A stretch of DNA of 64,000 bases from contig JAZBQD010000014.1 in the NCBI GenBank assembly GCA_036583965.1, positions 5,736,191 through 5,800,190 of the forward strand. Direction: 5' to 3'. Source of the stretch: Prunella strophiata (lineage: Eukaryota > Chordata > Aves > Passeriformes > Prunellidae). Numbering within the stretch: position 1 is the stretch's first letter; every line of letters begins with the position of its first letter. Below the pieces are notes generated by a model. That model was not told the origin of the DNA. It was given only the letters and a program-made list of their open reading frames with translations, and did not search any database. This document shows, one piece after another, positions 47,030 to 60,300 of this stretch. The position numbers and the translations under genes are program-made.

Positions 47030-47440
47030 TGTTATGGTTCTGTAAATGGCCCATCCATGCCTCATCACATGGTTCATAGAATGACCTCGTCCCACTGTGA
47101 GATGCTCCACCCAAGGGGAGGAGCCAAGCAGCCCCACATGGATATAATCTGGAATTTAGAACAAGCCAGCCTTACCCACTGGCTTCCAAAGGACAAAAGC
47201 TACCAGACCATTCTGCAGGATCACTACTTCAACGAGACCACTTCATCTGGACTGCTACCATCACCCCAGCTAGTGGGGAGCCAGGTTATATTCTGACTCT
47301 GTCAGAGGTTTTCTCTTGTACAATTGCATGTATTCTATTCTAGTTTTTTATTAAATTGTATTTCTGACTTGGAGTCTCTCACTTATTTTACTTTCAAACT
47401 AGCACTGGCAAGGATACCCCATTTTGGGGATCTTGCAGTT
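47030..47440 (+). mobile_element. LTR of an endogenous retrovirus, probably solo
   Basis: The stretch starts with TGTTATGGTTCTG and contains a 'gatgctccacccaaggggag' box at about 47101-47120, a TATA box TATAAT at 47143-47148, a 'cttcatctggactgctacca' box near 47247, and a polyadenylation signal ATTAAA at 47350-47355, followed by 'gacttggagtctctcactta'. I recognise this order from a family of passerine LTRs. The orientation is plus. The right end and target duplication could not be placed, so the 3' end may be eroded. No internal retroviral region is adjacent. Confidence 0.7.
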
Positions 47441-48689
47441 ACTTGGCCTTTTGCCTCTTGACATATCCCTGAACAAATACTGAAAAAGAAAGCATAGGTA
47501 TAAAACAAAGAGGAAGGTTGTAGCTATAAATATCAAAATACTTCTGTAGATGTAATAGAGATGCTAATGCAGGGAAAGCTTGCACACTCATGTGGAGGGG
47601 TGGTAAATGTAAAAGCACAGCCTGTGTTTTGGGAGGGAGGTGGAAAAAAGCCCTCATTGAACCTGCCCTGCCCACCTTGGCAGGACAGCTGAGGTCCAGG
47701 AAAACAAAGGCAAAGTTCTCTTCTGCCCACAGGGCTTTCCTGGGACTGTGAGTGTTTGAAGGGGATGCTTGGAGCTGCTCAGTGCCACCTTTGAAACCAA
47801 CTTTGGCCCTCAGTCCTTGAGCAGCAAAATTCAGTCACTCCTGCCTTCTGGTCAGCTTTTTCTCAAGTGACAATCAGCAAGACTACACAACAAAATTGTG
47901 TAAATTGATAGTGTACTTCTGGAGAGAAGTTCTTGACCTATTTCTTGTAATTCCATCTATCTTCATTCACTCCTGTGCAGAAATGTCAAAGATGTGAACA
48001 GGAGATGGAAACACAGTGGTTCTGAGCTTTTGCTTTTCTTCTTCTCCCTTTTGGACAGCAGGAACTCTAGCTGCTCTATAGTCCAGGTGTTTTCTGCTGG
48101 GCACACCATGGAAAGGGGTGTGCAACCTTCCAGCCTTTGCCAGATGACAAAGCATGTGCAGTCAGGAATAGATACAATACCCAAGGAGGCCTGGGCACTG
48201 GCATGACCCATTGCTCCTCAAAGCTGGTGGATTCTGAGCCATGAGTTTAAAAGTGATTAGGGGACAACTGCCAGACTTAGGCCTTGCCTCTTCAGGAGAC
48301 CAGGATAAAAGCGCAGCAGGGAATGACATCAGCTGTAGCTTGCATTTTTGTTTCTTTATTAAAAATACTCTTACCTTCACTTTCAATATTGTAACCTAAA
48401 ATTTAACTCATTCTAATATGGTGGAAACTACTGAGTGATGTACACAGTGAGTTCTGCAGATACAGCAACACCATATTTATATAAATTGGTTTTGTAAAGA
48501 AAGCTTTTGGGGTATCTGCAAGTTTAAACATGGAGATCCAAAGAGTTTCACTAAAGCTGGACAGCTGGAAAAAAGCATCAAGTGGTAGGAGGGAAATTTT
48601 TCCAGGCAGGCTCTGTCCCATGCTTGTCCTGCAGTGAGAGGAAGTCCATAGCTTCTGTTTGTTTCTAATACAACATTCATATTTTCCCA
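47441..48689. other. Non-genic stretch
   Basis: Only short overlapping open frames are seen, with no recognised repeat or exon. Confidence 0.5.
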
Positions 48690-48843
48690 GAGAAGCTGGG
48701 GATGCCCCATATTTGGAAGTGTTCAAGGTCAGGCTGGACAGGGCTCGGATCAGCCTGGTTTAATGGAAGATGTCTCTGACGGTAGCAATCCCCCCATTGG
48801 ACTAGATGATCATCAAAGGTTCAGTCTGATTCCAACAATTCTT
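48690..48843 (+). mobile_element. CR1 LINE 3' end fragment
   Basis: 'gatgccccatatttggaagt' with 'gttcaaggtcaggctggaca', then 'ctggtttaatggaagatgtc', then 'ttggactagatgatcat' and 'ttccaacaattctt' follow the CR1 3' region in the correct order. The tail is slightly decayed. The element is 5'-truncated and in plus orientation. Confidence 0.85.
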
Positions 48844-50236
48844 TTCTCCTAATCTGACAGTATTTCTGGCACTTTTTTACCCACTCCCAAAGCTGGTAGG
48901 AGCCTTAAGCATGGAAAAGCCTGAGGGTTTCAGTCATTTTCTCTCAGATGGATGCCAGTGCCACCAATGTTCCACAAGAAGTGATGAGCCTGACTCTTAA
49001 GGATTTGAGCCCCTTGCCCACCCTCTTGCCCAGAGAGCTGTGACACACACGATCAAGGCTAAAACTGTGCATGCCTTGCCTGACCAGCTGGATGCCACTA
49101 GATAGAATACATGGATGAGCTCTGTTTGCCTTCTGCACTGGCACTTTAATTTGGGGGCATTTCCTTTATTCAGCTGCCAGTTTTTACAAAACTTGTGAAA
49201 ACATAATTTTTTTAAAATGTTTTTTTTTTTCCTTACACCAAATGTGCCAAAGCTGTAGGGGGATGTTTGGGGTTGGTGAGGATAAATTTCACTGGCTGTT
49301 CAGCTGTGATCTGGATTTGTAAGACCAAACTGTGCTTGGCCAAAGTTACCTGTAATCACACAAATGAGCCTATCTAAACATCATTAATATATTTTCTACA
49401 ACCTCAAGAGCTAAATAGATTTCTAGTTAAATTATAATTAAGATGCTGCATAGGGCAACTTGGGCAAGCACTGATGCTCTGAATGAGGTTTTAAGTGATA
49501 AGGGGATAAGCATACTTGGTGTGCACACAGCCAATGTCCTATAGCAACTTCTCTTCTGATCTAAAACTCTGAGAAATGTTCTCATTGTAGTTGTTACAAT
49601 TGGAATTACATGTTTTTCTACTTGCTAAATGTAGTGGCCAAAAGGGAAGGATTGGTGTTTATTACATACATTAAAAGCATGCTTTCTTAGAACCCATGGG
49701 ATCTGTGTTCAAAGTTTTTGGTCAGTGTTTGTAGCTCTGTTTGTCTTTATGTCTGCACTTAAGAGGGGGCCATATTTTAGCAGAGTGGATGTGGTATTTC
49801 TCACAGACTGAGTTTCTGCTAAAAGAGCTGTTTTCTGTGTGAGATTGAGTGAAATGTGCCATATAAACATAGGAGACCCAAGAGACACTCTAGTTTGGAG
49901 CCTGTACTGCACCCCATAATTAGGCCTTTGAGGGACTTGGGAAGTGAAACTGAATTCCTCAAAGCTAGTGTGGATAGGATGGGCAGAAAAGGGCATAAAG
50001 GGAGCGAAGCACATGGTGAAGAGGTGACCTGCTGTCTTGTACAAGCTACAAACTCTGACAGGCAGAAGAGATCCTGCATGGTCACCTGAGGCTGGTAGGA
50101 AGGTAGGGAGTTCTCACTGTAGTTCTCATTTTTGGCCATCCAGAAGAATCCAGTTTCTGTAGCATCCTTACCACGGAAACAGCCCCAAGTCTGCCAAGTT
50201 ATTGGAGAATGACCTGGTCCTCAGTGATCATGGACT
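48844..50236. other. Non-genic stretch
   Basis: Plain sequence with a T9 run near 49223. No feature is supported. Confidence 0.5.
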
Positions 50237-50430
50237 CATAGAATCAGAATGTTAAGGGATGGAAGGGACCTTGAAGATCATCCTGTCACAACCCCCTGCA
50301 ATGTGCAGGGACATGTCCCACTATCCCAGGTTGCTCAAGGCCTTATCCTTAACCTGGCCTTGGACGCTTCCAGGGTTGGGGCAGCCACAGCTTCTCTGGG
50401 CAACCTGTCCAGACGCTTCAGGGCTACCAC
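50237..50430 (-). mobile_element. CR1 LINE 3' end fragment
   Basis: 'catagaatcagaatgttaag', 'ggatggaagggacc', 'ttgaagatcatcc', 'aaccccctgcaatgtgcagg', 'cccaggttgctcaaggcctt' and 'cttctctgggcaacctgtcc' form the reverse complement of a CR1 3' region, with the tail at the left end. This is the longest and least diverged CR1 copy in the window. Frames of up to 160 codons that run through it have no coding support. Confidence 0.88.
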
Positions 50431-53400
50431 TAGGAGCACTACCAATGTCACTGTGACACCTCTGCTCAATTTTGACACCTTTTCAGCAATTTTGCTCACA
50501 CCTGGGGCCAGGGTGTGTCTGCTTTTGGCCACCAAGCTGCACCAGTGGCTGTGCTGGCCAGAGTGGGGTCCCCAGGGCCTTCTGTCTTCATGCCCAGGAC
50601 AGTGTCTGACAGGGCAGGGCTTCCCTCCTTGCATGATGCTGTGCAAATAGGGATGTGGGGGTGTTTTCTCCCTTCCCCTGGAGCACCTGGCCCTGGTCAC
50701 TGTCTGGGACAGGCTGCTGGGCGGGGTGAGGCACCGCTCTGCTCCAGCGCTGTAATGCCGACGTTGCTGTCTCCCTGGTGGGCTGGAGTCCTGTGATATC
50801 TTTCCAGCTGGGAACATGCCCAGGACAGAGTTTTAGCACCATCCGCCACTTGAGCTGTTTGCAGCTTTGGTGTAACATTACCAAAAATAAGGCTGCTTGA
50901 ATGAAACAAATGTTGGGAAACAAGCTGTCTCTCTCCTGCTCTCTTTATCTCTCCCCACTGAGGGTGGCAGAGTGTGCAGGAGCAGAGGGAGGAGAGGAGT
51001 CTGGTGAGGGCTGACCAGGCACAAGCTCTCCCTCTTCTCTCTCCTGCTCCTTCTCAGGGAAGCAAAAACCCTTATACCTCTCAGAACATGCTCACTAAAA
51101 AACCTGCCCTGATTTCCTCTGCCAAAAGGAACTCTCAGGATCAGGTTCCCATCCCTTAACCCATCACCTGACACAATGAAAGAGAAGAAGGGAATCAGGA
51201 GCCAAACACAACATTAATCAGATTAGGACCTTCCTTGGGACAACGTTTTTTTTACTTTGATTTCCCTGTTTGAGTTACTTACCTCATCTCTCCTAAACAC
51301 CAGGGGCAGTATCCCAGACAATGGCCTGTAACATCCTTCACGGCGTGGATTTTCTAGTCTCCAGCCCAAATGTTTACTCCTAGTTGTGTCTAGTCCCCAG
51401 CTGAAGCAGTTAGTCACTTGGCTGGATATCTCTTTGTACCGTTCGTGCTTTCATCAGGGGCTGCAGTGAGCCTGCACCGTCAAGGGAGACAGCAGGTTTT
51501 TTTATCCTGTTCTCACTTTATGAGCTCTGAAACAGCTCAGCTGGGACAAGTTAAGTCTTTGGGGCATGTGCATTGCTGCAGAAGTGTCAAGGAAGATTAA
51601 AAACAGGCACAGAAGTAAGACTGCTAGACTAACCCCCAGAAAATGCTAGAGAGGAGCTTTTTGTCTCAGTGCAAGGTAGATGGAGATTAGAAACTCTGAG
51701 AAAAAGATCACCTTCATCTGCTGCCTTTTCATTCCCACAGTGTGTTTTTAGGTTACAGGCTGGGTATTCATTCTTGATAGTAAAAGACAGAAGCCAATTT
51801 TTGCCTGTAATAGGGAAAAAAGGAAGAGCATTCAACCAACTGTTCAGGCTAGAGAACACCATGGCAGTGGTGGTGCCATCAGTTTCTTAGCACAGGTGTG
51901 TGATGGAAATACCACAGCGAGGCTTCTTGCACTGCTGTCCCTGGGTTCCCTGTCTGGCTGAGCAGAACAGATGGATGAGAAGTGACATCAGCATCATTTT
52001 GTTAGAAGAGGAGGGGCTGGAGAAGGGAGCAGTGGGAGGCTGGACCAGCCTGCTAGCATTTCAGTGTATTAAGGCAGAGGTGAAGGGGGAAAGTGCTTCA
52101 CATGGCACATCATGAGCAACAAGGAGTCAAAGACTGGGACAAAGGATACACAAAAGGAAAGTTTAGTCTCAGTCTCAGGAAAGATATTCCGTCAGCTGCT
52201 GTATTGTTGACTGCTTTCCCAGGGGAAATCATGAGGACAGGATTTTTTAAAACCAAATGGGATAAAGAATGAGAAAATTCACAATCAAAACCAGTCCTAA
52301 ACTGGCTCCTGCGTGAACAACTGACGTTCCTTCCCTTCTCTCCTGACCTCTGTTGTTCTTGCTCCCAGCTAATTCCTCCCTTTAACCCCTGTTCATAAGA
52401 ACAGCCACAGTGTCTCTGATGCCTGTGGATGTGACATGTCTCCTGCTTGTCCCACTCCCCCTCTGCTCTGTGGTCTCCATTCTCCTTCCTTCCCTTGCTC
52501 TCTCATCCCCTCCCACCCTGCTGCCTGCCACCAGGGTCCAAACTTCTGGGGACCTCCTGCTTCTGCTTTCATCTCTCCCCCAAATTTCCATGAATTTCTC
52601 AGTGCAGAGGACTGTAGTGATCCCAGTCATGGATCACTGGCCAGGAGACAGAGTTTTCATCCCTGCAGCTCCATGCACCTGGCTAGGAGCAGACAAGGCT
52701 GTGATCCATATTTTGCTTATATGAAGAAGCTGAGAGGCAGCCAAGAGAAGAGGTTTACTTGAAGTGGGATGCAGGAATGGACTGACTCAGTTCTCTGGTA
52801 TTCCATCCCAAATCCTTTCCACTGGCTCGTGGTTCCCGCACTCCTGCCTGACCTATCATCAGGAAAGCCTGTAATGTGAGTACACTCCAACCATGTTAGG
52901 CAGTACAGAGGAAAAAACATGATAAAGAGGGAGATCAGACTGAGGTGTGAGGCTGGAAACTTCCCACTTCCCTCTGGATCAAGCATTTAAACCTGTTGTT
53001 GCCATTTTTTGCAACAAAAGACACAGCACTAAACAATAAACTAGGCACATGTAGCATTATTTACCAATTAAGGAAGTCGGAAGTCTCCATAAAACATTCC
53101 CTGGATTTAAAGTAATCATGTTTTTCAATGGAATATATTTTTTTTTTTAATAAAAAATTGGCACACAGCATCTTTCCTGAAGTCTAGGCAAGAGGCACAT
53201 ATTTATTTGCAGTAGCAGCACAGACAGTACTGACTGTAACTAGGTGAGAATGCTAAACAGACCCAGTTTCCTTGCTGGCCTCTGAAAACAGGGATAAATT
53301 CTTCTGCAGACAAAAGACAGATGGTGTGGGTACTGCTGAGATCCTGGCTTCCCAGAATCAGGAAGCTGTACAAATCCAGAGGTTCAGAGTGTGAAAGATT

Positions 53401-54114
53401 GTTAATTATTATGTTTATTGGGATGTTGTCATGCTCTGCCAGTGGTGCTGAGGTCTGGCAGAAAGCTCAGCCCTACAGCCAGGCAGAGTATTTCTGGGAG
53501 GATCCTAATTTATCCTCCCCACATGACTCATGTGCTATTTCTTGTGCAGAGGAAGAGCAGTCAGGTTGTTGTTGTCAGAGATAGGGGATACTAAATAGGA
53601 CCAGAAAGCAGGGTCTTTGACAGCTCTTGTCTTCTGGAGCATTGGACTGTACTGTCAGAGCATGAATCAAGCAGCACAAAGGTGGTGAATAGGAGCAGGT
53701 GATTAAACGTGGAGCTAAATCAGTGGCCAGACTGGGGAAGAAGGCAAACTGAAGAAGGGCAGTGAAAGCAGAAGCACACAGGGAAAGTGGGAATAGAGCT
53801 GGAAGGTCTGGTTGTCTTGCTGGGAAACAGAGATGAGAGACTTTAGCTAACTGGGAAAAAAAGGCCTGGAACAGGGAACCAGAAAAAGAGAAAGGATAAA
53901 ACAGGACAACACAGAGAGAAGCTTATGTCTATTGGTTTGCAAGAAATACCTGTCCAAGGAGTACAGTCCCCTCAAACCTAGAAGGGAACCAGAGTTTGCT
54001 GTTCTCCTCCAGCTAACAAGCCTTAGTGAAACCTGAGGGCAGCATGTCCTACCTGTCTGTGGTACAGGGACATTTTGACTACCTGATGCTTAGTTCAGAT
54101 GACAGAAATGTCCT
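50431..54114. other. Non-genic stretch
   Basis: Open frames reach about 160 codons near 50335-50817 but begin in CR1 and are unrecognisable. The part at 52440-52580 is pyrimidine-rich, and a T12 run lies at 53139-53150. No other repeat was recognised. Confidence 0.45.
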
Positions 54115-54327
54115 GGGCATCAGGAAGCTTTTTTACTATGAGGCAGACTGAGCACTGACACAGGTGGCCAAGAGGGGTTGTAGAGTTTCCCTTCTTGGAA
54201 ATATTCAAAAGTCATCTGGACATGGTTCAGGGCAACTGGCCCTAAGTGATTCTGCTTGAGCAAGGGTGGCTGGACCAGAAGACCTCCAGAGGTGTATCCC
54301 AATCTCAAGGAGTCTGTGATTCTGTGG
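54115..54327 (+). mobile_element. CR1 LINE 3' end fragment
   Basis: 'gcatcaggaagcttttttac', 'tggccaagaggggttgtaga', 'cttggaaatattcaaaagtc', 'ctgcttgagcaagggtggct', 'ggaccagaagacctccagag' and 'gtctgtgattctgtgg' follow the CR1 3' end step by step, including the terminal 8-base repeat unit. The orientation is plus and the 5' end is truncated. Confidence 0.88.
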
Positions 54328-57300
54328 TTCCTGAGACTCTCTCATCTTCACACACTGCCATTCTGCCTCTCTCTACATCATGAGCTGTTACACCAGCTGA
54401 TCTCTCCTCCCTCTTATAGCTGGATGTGTCAGGCTGAAGTACTTGAGAGGCCCTGAGTATTGAGGAAGACTCTTGAGAGGTCTGTAGTACAGATAGTTGA
54501 GCTAGTGCACGTGTATGATTCTAGTTTTTTCTTTGTGTGGTTGGCAGTGTTTCTGGAAAGGCTTGTTTTACTTCAGTGCTCATAGATAAAACAGCATCCA
54601 ATCCTGGTAAGGGCTATATATGGAAAAACATTAATCATGGCAGCCAGATGGCCAGTTGCAGTGACTCACAAGGGCTTCCCAAAAGGCTTCTTAGTGCACA
54701 TCATAAGGGTGACATAAACATTCCTTTGATCTTCTCAGAAATTGTATTGTGATTTCTCCCTTGTTTGATTTGAAAACAGCCTTTGTCCCATTTCTCAAGT
54801 ACTTCAGGCCTTTGCTTCTTCTAATTTTACAGCATGTTGAAATGCTGAAAATTTACATGTGGCTCCCAAAATTTGCACAGATTACAGGATGGGGATGAGG
54901 TGGAAGAAGGAAATACATCCTTTCATCACTTCTCCTTCTAATGCCGGAGGCTTCTTTCCAATCAAAACATGGCATTGTCAGGTTTACTTATCTCAGGGAT
55001 CTTAAACGTGTTGTGTGTGCTTCAGCAGCCTGCAGGCAAGAGACCTCACTCTCTCTGCTGTGCTGCAGGGAAGCTGCTGATATTCTTGGAGCCTGATGAG
55101 CGTTGCTCCACTTGAGAGGTTTTACAGCACCAGAACATTGGCTCATTTGCCACCTGCTCCCTCCCAGCCTCTGAAGGAGGGTTGTGGTTACTGCTGTGCA
55201 TTAGTTGTGTGCAATAGTGACTGCTGTGGCACTGTTTTTCTTCTTTCTGTCCTGAAAACTTTGCATTAGTCATCTTGGAGGGAGAAGAAACCTCAACCCT
55301 CTCCCTTCACATTCTCAAGGTGAATTTTCCAGCCTGAATTTTTTTTCAAGATGCAAGCTTTGGATATACACATGAATTTTTTTGCAGTCATGAACAACCA
55401 GGTCAGGAAACCATGGTTTGTAAAAAAATGGGTCATTTGGGCTTCCAGGTTTGTGGCTCACTTCATTTTGCTGCCAGACTACATAGCACTGTCTTTGCTC
55501 TGCCATGTGAGCCATGACTGCTCAGCACTTCTGGACATTTGGGCCATTTACTGGTAGGGGATTGAGAAACAGATTTAAATTTCTGATTTCTAGCTCTCTA
55601 ACTTTAGAGAAGGTATCTTTGGTTTTTGTGCAGGACACCTAACACCTACCAGTCCTTGTTATTTTTAACAAAATTGTAAGAATAGGGGAAAAACCTGGGG
55701 GCCCCTTTGAGGTTCTTTGGAAAATCCAGGGTCTCTAAACTGAATTTTTATCTTTCTCAAAGGGATCCTTAGGTACTTTTTGCACTAAACTGTGGAAGAT
55801 GAATCTCCAAGCTATTCTGGATATAATCCCCTAAGGGAGTCAGTGTTTGACAAGACATTTTTAGCCAAAGAGCACCACTTTTCCTCCCTGCCCTTGCTGG
55901 ACAAGTAGATGTGCAAGGTTGGAGACACCCAGCACTGGGGCAGGTGCCAAACTCTGCCCAGATCCTTGTTCACCTGCACAGTGGGTTGATTCCAGGCCTT
56001 TACAGGTGGCTGCTCATTAGAAATATTAAGTGTAATGCATAAAGGGCTGGGCAGATTGGGCCTCTGAGGTGCTGAGGAATCAACACCACAGTTTGGGGTG
56101 GGCACAGGTCTGGGATCAAGTAAAGAAAGAAGAAGCACATCCTAAACTCTTTCTTATGTGTTAGTCTTCAGCCCCCTGTCTGGGATCCCCCCTGGCTTGG
56201 TCTTTGCTTCACAAACATCGTATTCAAAACCACAGAGGTTTCAAAACAAACCACAAAAAGAGGGACCTAATTTGCCAATTGGTTTTTGGTTATCTCAGAA
56301 CAGATCAGCACTGCTGCTGGTTAGGACCACTACTCATTTCCAGGTTTCCCCCCACATTGCCAGGTTTCTCTCTTCCCTGCATCCCCTCCCTAATTTTATC
56401 ATACTTTATGTCCTCCCTGGCCACCCTTCAGTCACCAAGTCCTGTGCACGTGGGGTCACCCCATTCTGGCAGCAGGACAGAAGCTGGGTAGGAGTGGATC
56501 AGGGGCCAGCAGGATGCTGGCATCTGGTGCTGCTTGTTCAGACAGTCCAAGGGGCAGCAGTGGGTTAGGGGAGCCAAGCTGTGCCTGTTTCATGCCTGTG
56601 TTGCCCCTGCACTGGCCTGTTTGTATTTGGGGTGTGGAAGCCACACAGCTGCTGTGCTCCTGGGAGATCTTGCTTGACCTCATGTCAGGTCATGAAATCC
56701 CTGCAGACCACTGCTGTGGTATCTGTGTACTTTTGTTTTCTCCTTTTTCTCTCCTGGACATTTGCAGATCACACAGGCTTGGCATAACCATGGCTTTCCT
56801 TGTTTCAGGTTTTTATTTAGAGAAAGGTTTCACAAAGTGGCCCAACTCCTGCCTTTGTCCCCTCTTTGGGTGACATCTACTCTTTATAACAGGAGCATGG
56901 TTGCCTCATCATTGAGGTCTTCCCTCCAGCATCACCATGGCCCCACATCAACCCCCCCATTCCCTCTCATTTCCCATATGATTCAGTGGGGACTGGGATG
57001 AAGGTGCAAATTGTCTCTTAAAATGGGGCATGTTGTAAGCAGAGAGAGGGAAAGAAAACCACCAGTACTGGCCTCCTCACCCTGCTAAGCCATAGCACCA
57101 CCAAATAATCAGCAGGGAAGTGCCCATTAACCACTTGGGATCGTGGAGGGATTTGTGTAGTTGGTGCAGGAAGTAAAAGGCAGAAGAGCGTGTCTCTGCA
57201 GGAGACCTGGCTGGTGTGAGGTAAGGACAGAACAAAAAGGAAACCCAGCTCTCCCTGATTTTTCCATAGAAAAACACCCATGGGTGAAAGCCAGTCATCC

Positions 57301-60300
57301 CCATGGCACAGCTTTATGCTGAGGGTGAAGTCCTTTATCCTCTTGCAAGGTGAGTGCTTTGCAGTCGTAGTGTGTTTGAGCACACTTGATATTTCCAAAC
57401 CCAGCAAGACTCTGAAATCCTTCACTGAAAACACAGGAAAAAAAGGATCCCCTTTCTTCTTACAGTCTAAGACTAGGTAGGCCATGGTGGAAGGAGAGGT
57501 AATTCTATACCCCAATTCAACAAAGGTTTGTTTTTTATAATTATAAAGGTATCTAAAGGCCATTTCTAAAATTCACATTTTCACATCCCTGCACATGACC
57601 CTTTGCCAGTCCTGGCTCCTCTGTGCCCTGCTGGTCAGCTGTGCCTCTGGTGCTTGGAGTCCCTCCCTCTGCCCTGCAGGCACTGAGGGCTTCTCCCTAA
57701 GCTCTGGGTCAGAGCCCTTTCCACTCATGGGTAACTGCTCCAGGACAGGCTGGAGCCTCAGACACTTTGGTAAAAGAAAGAAGATAGTATCAAAGTCTGG
57801 AAAGAAAGCTAATTTTCCATTAAGAGACATCTGGAGTCTAGAATTGTACTTAGTGTCTTATTAAATGACAGTACTACGTACTATTCTAGCACAGAGCTGT
57901 CTAGAAATAGCTTCAAAGGAAAAAAGGGAGAATGAATTACAGAGCCCAAGGGACAGATGTTCAGCCAGCAGAAATCATCTTTCTGACATGGGTGCTCATT
58001 GAATTGAACACTTTTACAGCTGATGATCTTCTGACAGGATTAAATAATAACAATAAATTAGAATACCTAAACAGATATTTGGCTATGCTTTACTTACTGT
58101 TGGAAATCTGTACTGAACTAGAACAAGACCCTGTCACCTGAAATTGGTATCACAGCTGTGGTTGCTAGTGAGGAGCCCATGGAGGAAGCCACTGTGGGCT
58201 ATATTCCCTCAGTTCTAAAGAAAAGGGACCAGATTTGACAACTGCAGTGCTGGAGGTGGAGATTTGTAGGTGCCAAATGAACACGTTCTTCATCCTGGCA
58301 CAAAAGGCAAAGCCTTGGGCATGTCTGCTGCTGCAGCAGCAAGGACAAGGCTGGGTTTGGTATGTGTTATGGAAAAGGTTTTTGCTAAATGCAGGGAAAG
58401 AAGGGAGAAGGAATCTGTTAGCTCCTGGAGGATGAGTTTGCATGACACAGGAGGGATTAGGGTGGGCAGCTGCAACAGAGAGCAGAGGAAGTGGATGAGT
58501 AAAGAAAGAATGGGTTTGGAGAAGGGAAAATGCTTTTGGTCTTGGATGTATTAATCCTGATTTGTCAATAAGAAGCATATGAAGGGTAAACAGATACAGG
58601 GGGTTGGCACTAAAAGATGGAAATGGGATGGGGAGGCCTGGGCATATGTGGCCCATCAGCTCCAGGGGTGCAGCTAAAGCTGGGAGAAGGTGATCCTGAA
58701 GAACAGTGATGCCCCAGGGCAGGGGGGTGCTCCTCCAGCTCCCCTTTCTACCCTTGTGCCCATCTGGTGCCCCCTCAGCAGCATTTGGCTTGGTTTCCAC
58801 CACCTCTGCTGTGGCCCATCCCACCATCTGGCATGGAGGGGTTTTCCCAGCAGGTTTGATGCTTTTCAGGGCAGTCTGCTTCCCTATGGGGGTTCAGATC
58901 CCAGAACTGTCTCATTACTGGGGGGTATCAGGAGCACAGATCCCTTTGAGGGTGCTGGGTCTCCCCTTTTGGATGTGCTGTAGGGGAAGGGGAACAGTCT
59001 AGAGCAACCTGACTGATTTCTTCAAAACCTCTCCCAGTCTGAAATTGAATTAGCAGGAGACCTGTGCTATGTTTTGGTTCTTAAGTAGAAGCAGCTGGGT
59101 TGAATGGATGGGGAGGGGCAATAAAAAGAAGCTACTAAATCAGCCTTACTTTTGGGCAACTGCTTGGAGATCTCCTCACAGGGCTGGGTCCCTGCTTCTC
59201 ATACTCATCTAGTACCATGTCTTCCCAGGGTTTTTCTTTTTCAGTTTGAAAATATGGGTCATCGATAGAGCAGAAGTTACAACACACTGAACTATATAGG
59301 TCAGGAAAAGTGTACCAAGAAAAGAAAGGAAAAAAAATTCTTTTACAACTGCTTCCAGCAGGAAAAGGCCACACTGGGATTTGGGCTTTTGAATGGGATA
59401 TCCTCTCCTGATCCAAGTGCCCTGGCTGAAACGCCCAGCAGTTTGTGGCCAAGAATAACAGGAAAATCAGAGAAGGGGGAGGGGGAAAAAGGCAAAGGCA
59501 GGGGGTCTGACCAGCTCATATGACCCTCCATTAGAGACTTGTAAAAAGGGCTGGTACGAGCTCATTTTTCATGAGTTTTAATCTCTCCTGCTTATGATGC
59601 TGAGCCAAGGGTTTTTTCTGGAGAATCTGAGTCACAAGGCTTGCAGCTGGAAAGAGAGGATTGATAGCAGTGGCTCAGCAGGCACAACCACGTCTGGAGA
59701 GCTAGGGAGGGGAGCAGCAGAGCCACCGGTTTTCAACACCACCACAGATGTCTTTGAAGGAATGGGGAAAAAATGGGATGAACACACCAAAAATTTTAGG
59801 AAGACAGTAGTAGTCCTTATGTCACTGTTCCTGCTGCTCTCAGGAGCTTCTGGAGCAGAGGACTTTTACAAAGAAGGTTGTGTACGTGTGTGTGCACACA
59901 GGGAAGCTGCTGCTGTGATTTCGCATGTAGGCTTAGCCAGAGGCATGCTTGGGAGCAAGGAGATGTCTCATGAAGATTGGTGTCCCAGCTTGTATTTGTC
60001 TGTCTTTGGTTTTATTTAGAAATTGATGTGAAAGTTTTTGGGCTTGTTGTTTGGGGTTTTTTTCATAGAAAGAGGGGTTTTTGCTGGAGCTTGACTGACT
60101 CTGGAGTCCTGTCCCCTGTGCTGCCAAGTCTGTTATGTGAGCAGGAGAAGGGAGGAGCAAGGAGAGATGCTTTTGTCCTGGCTCAGCTTCAGCACATTCC
60201 CTCACAGTATGGGCTGGGCTTCCTTTAGGTAGGAGAGCATTAAAGCTGTTTAGAATGAAACACAAGGCCCTTTCCCTATCCCAGTTGGGGATTCATGTCT

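Noticed and set aside
57181..57240. Possible 19-bp microexon between 'tctctgcag' and 'gtaagg'
   Set aside because: The pyrimidine tract is weak and the length is too short to be believed without transcript evidence.
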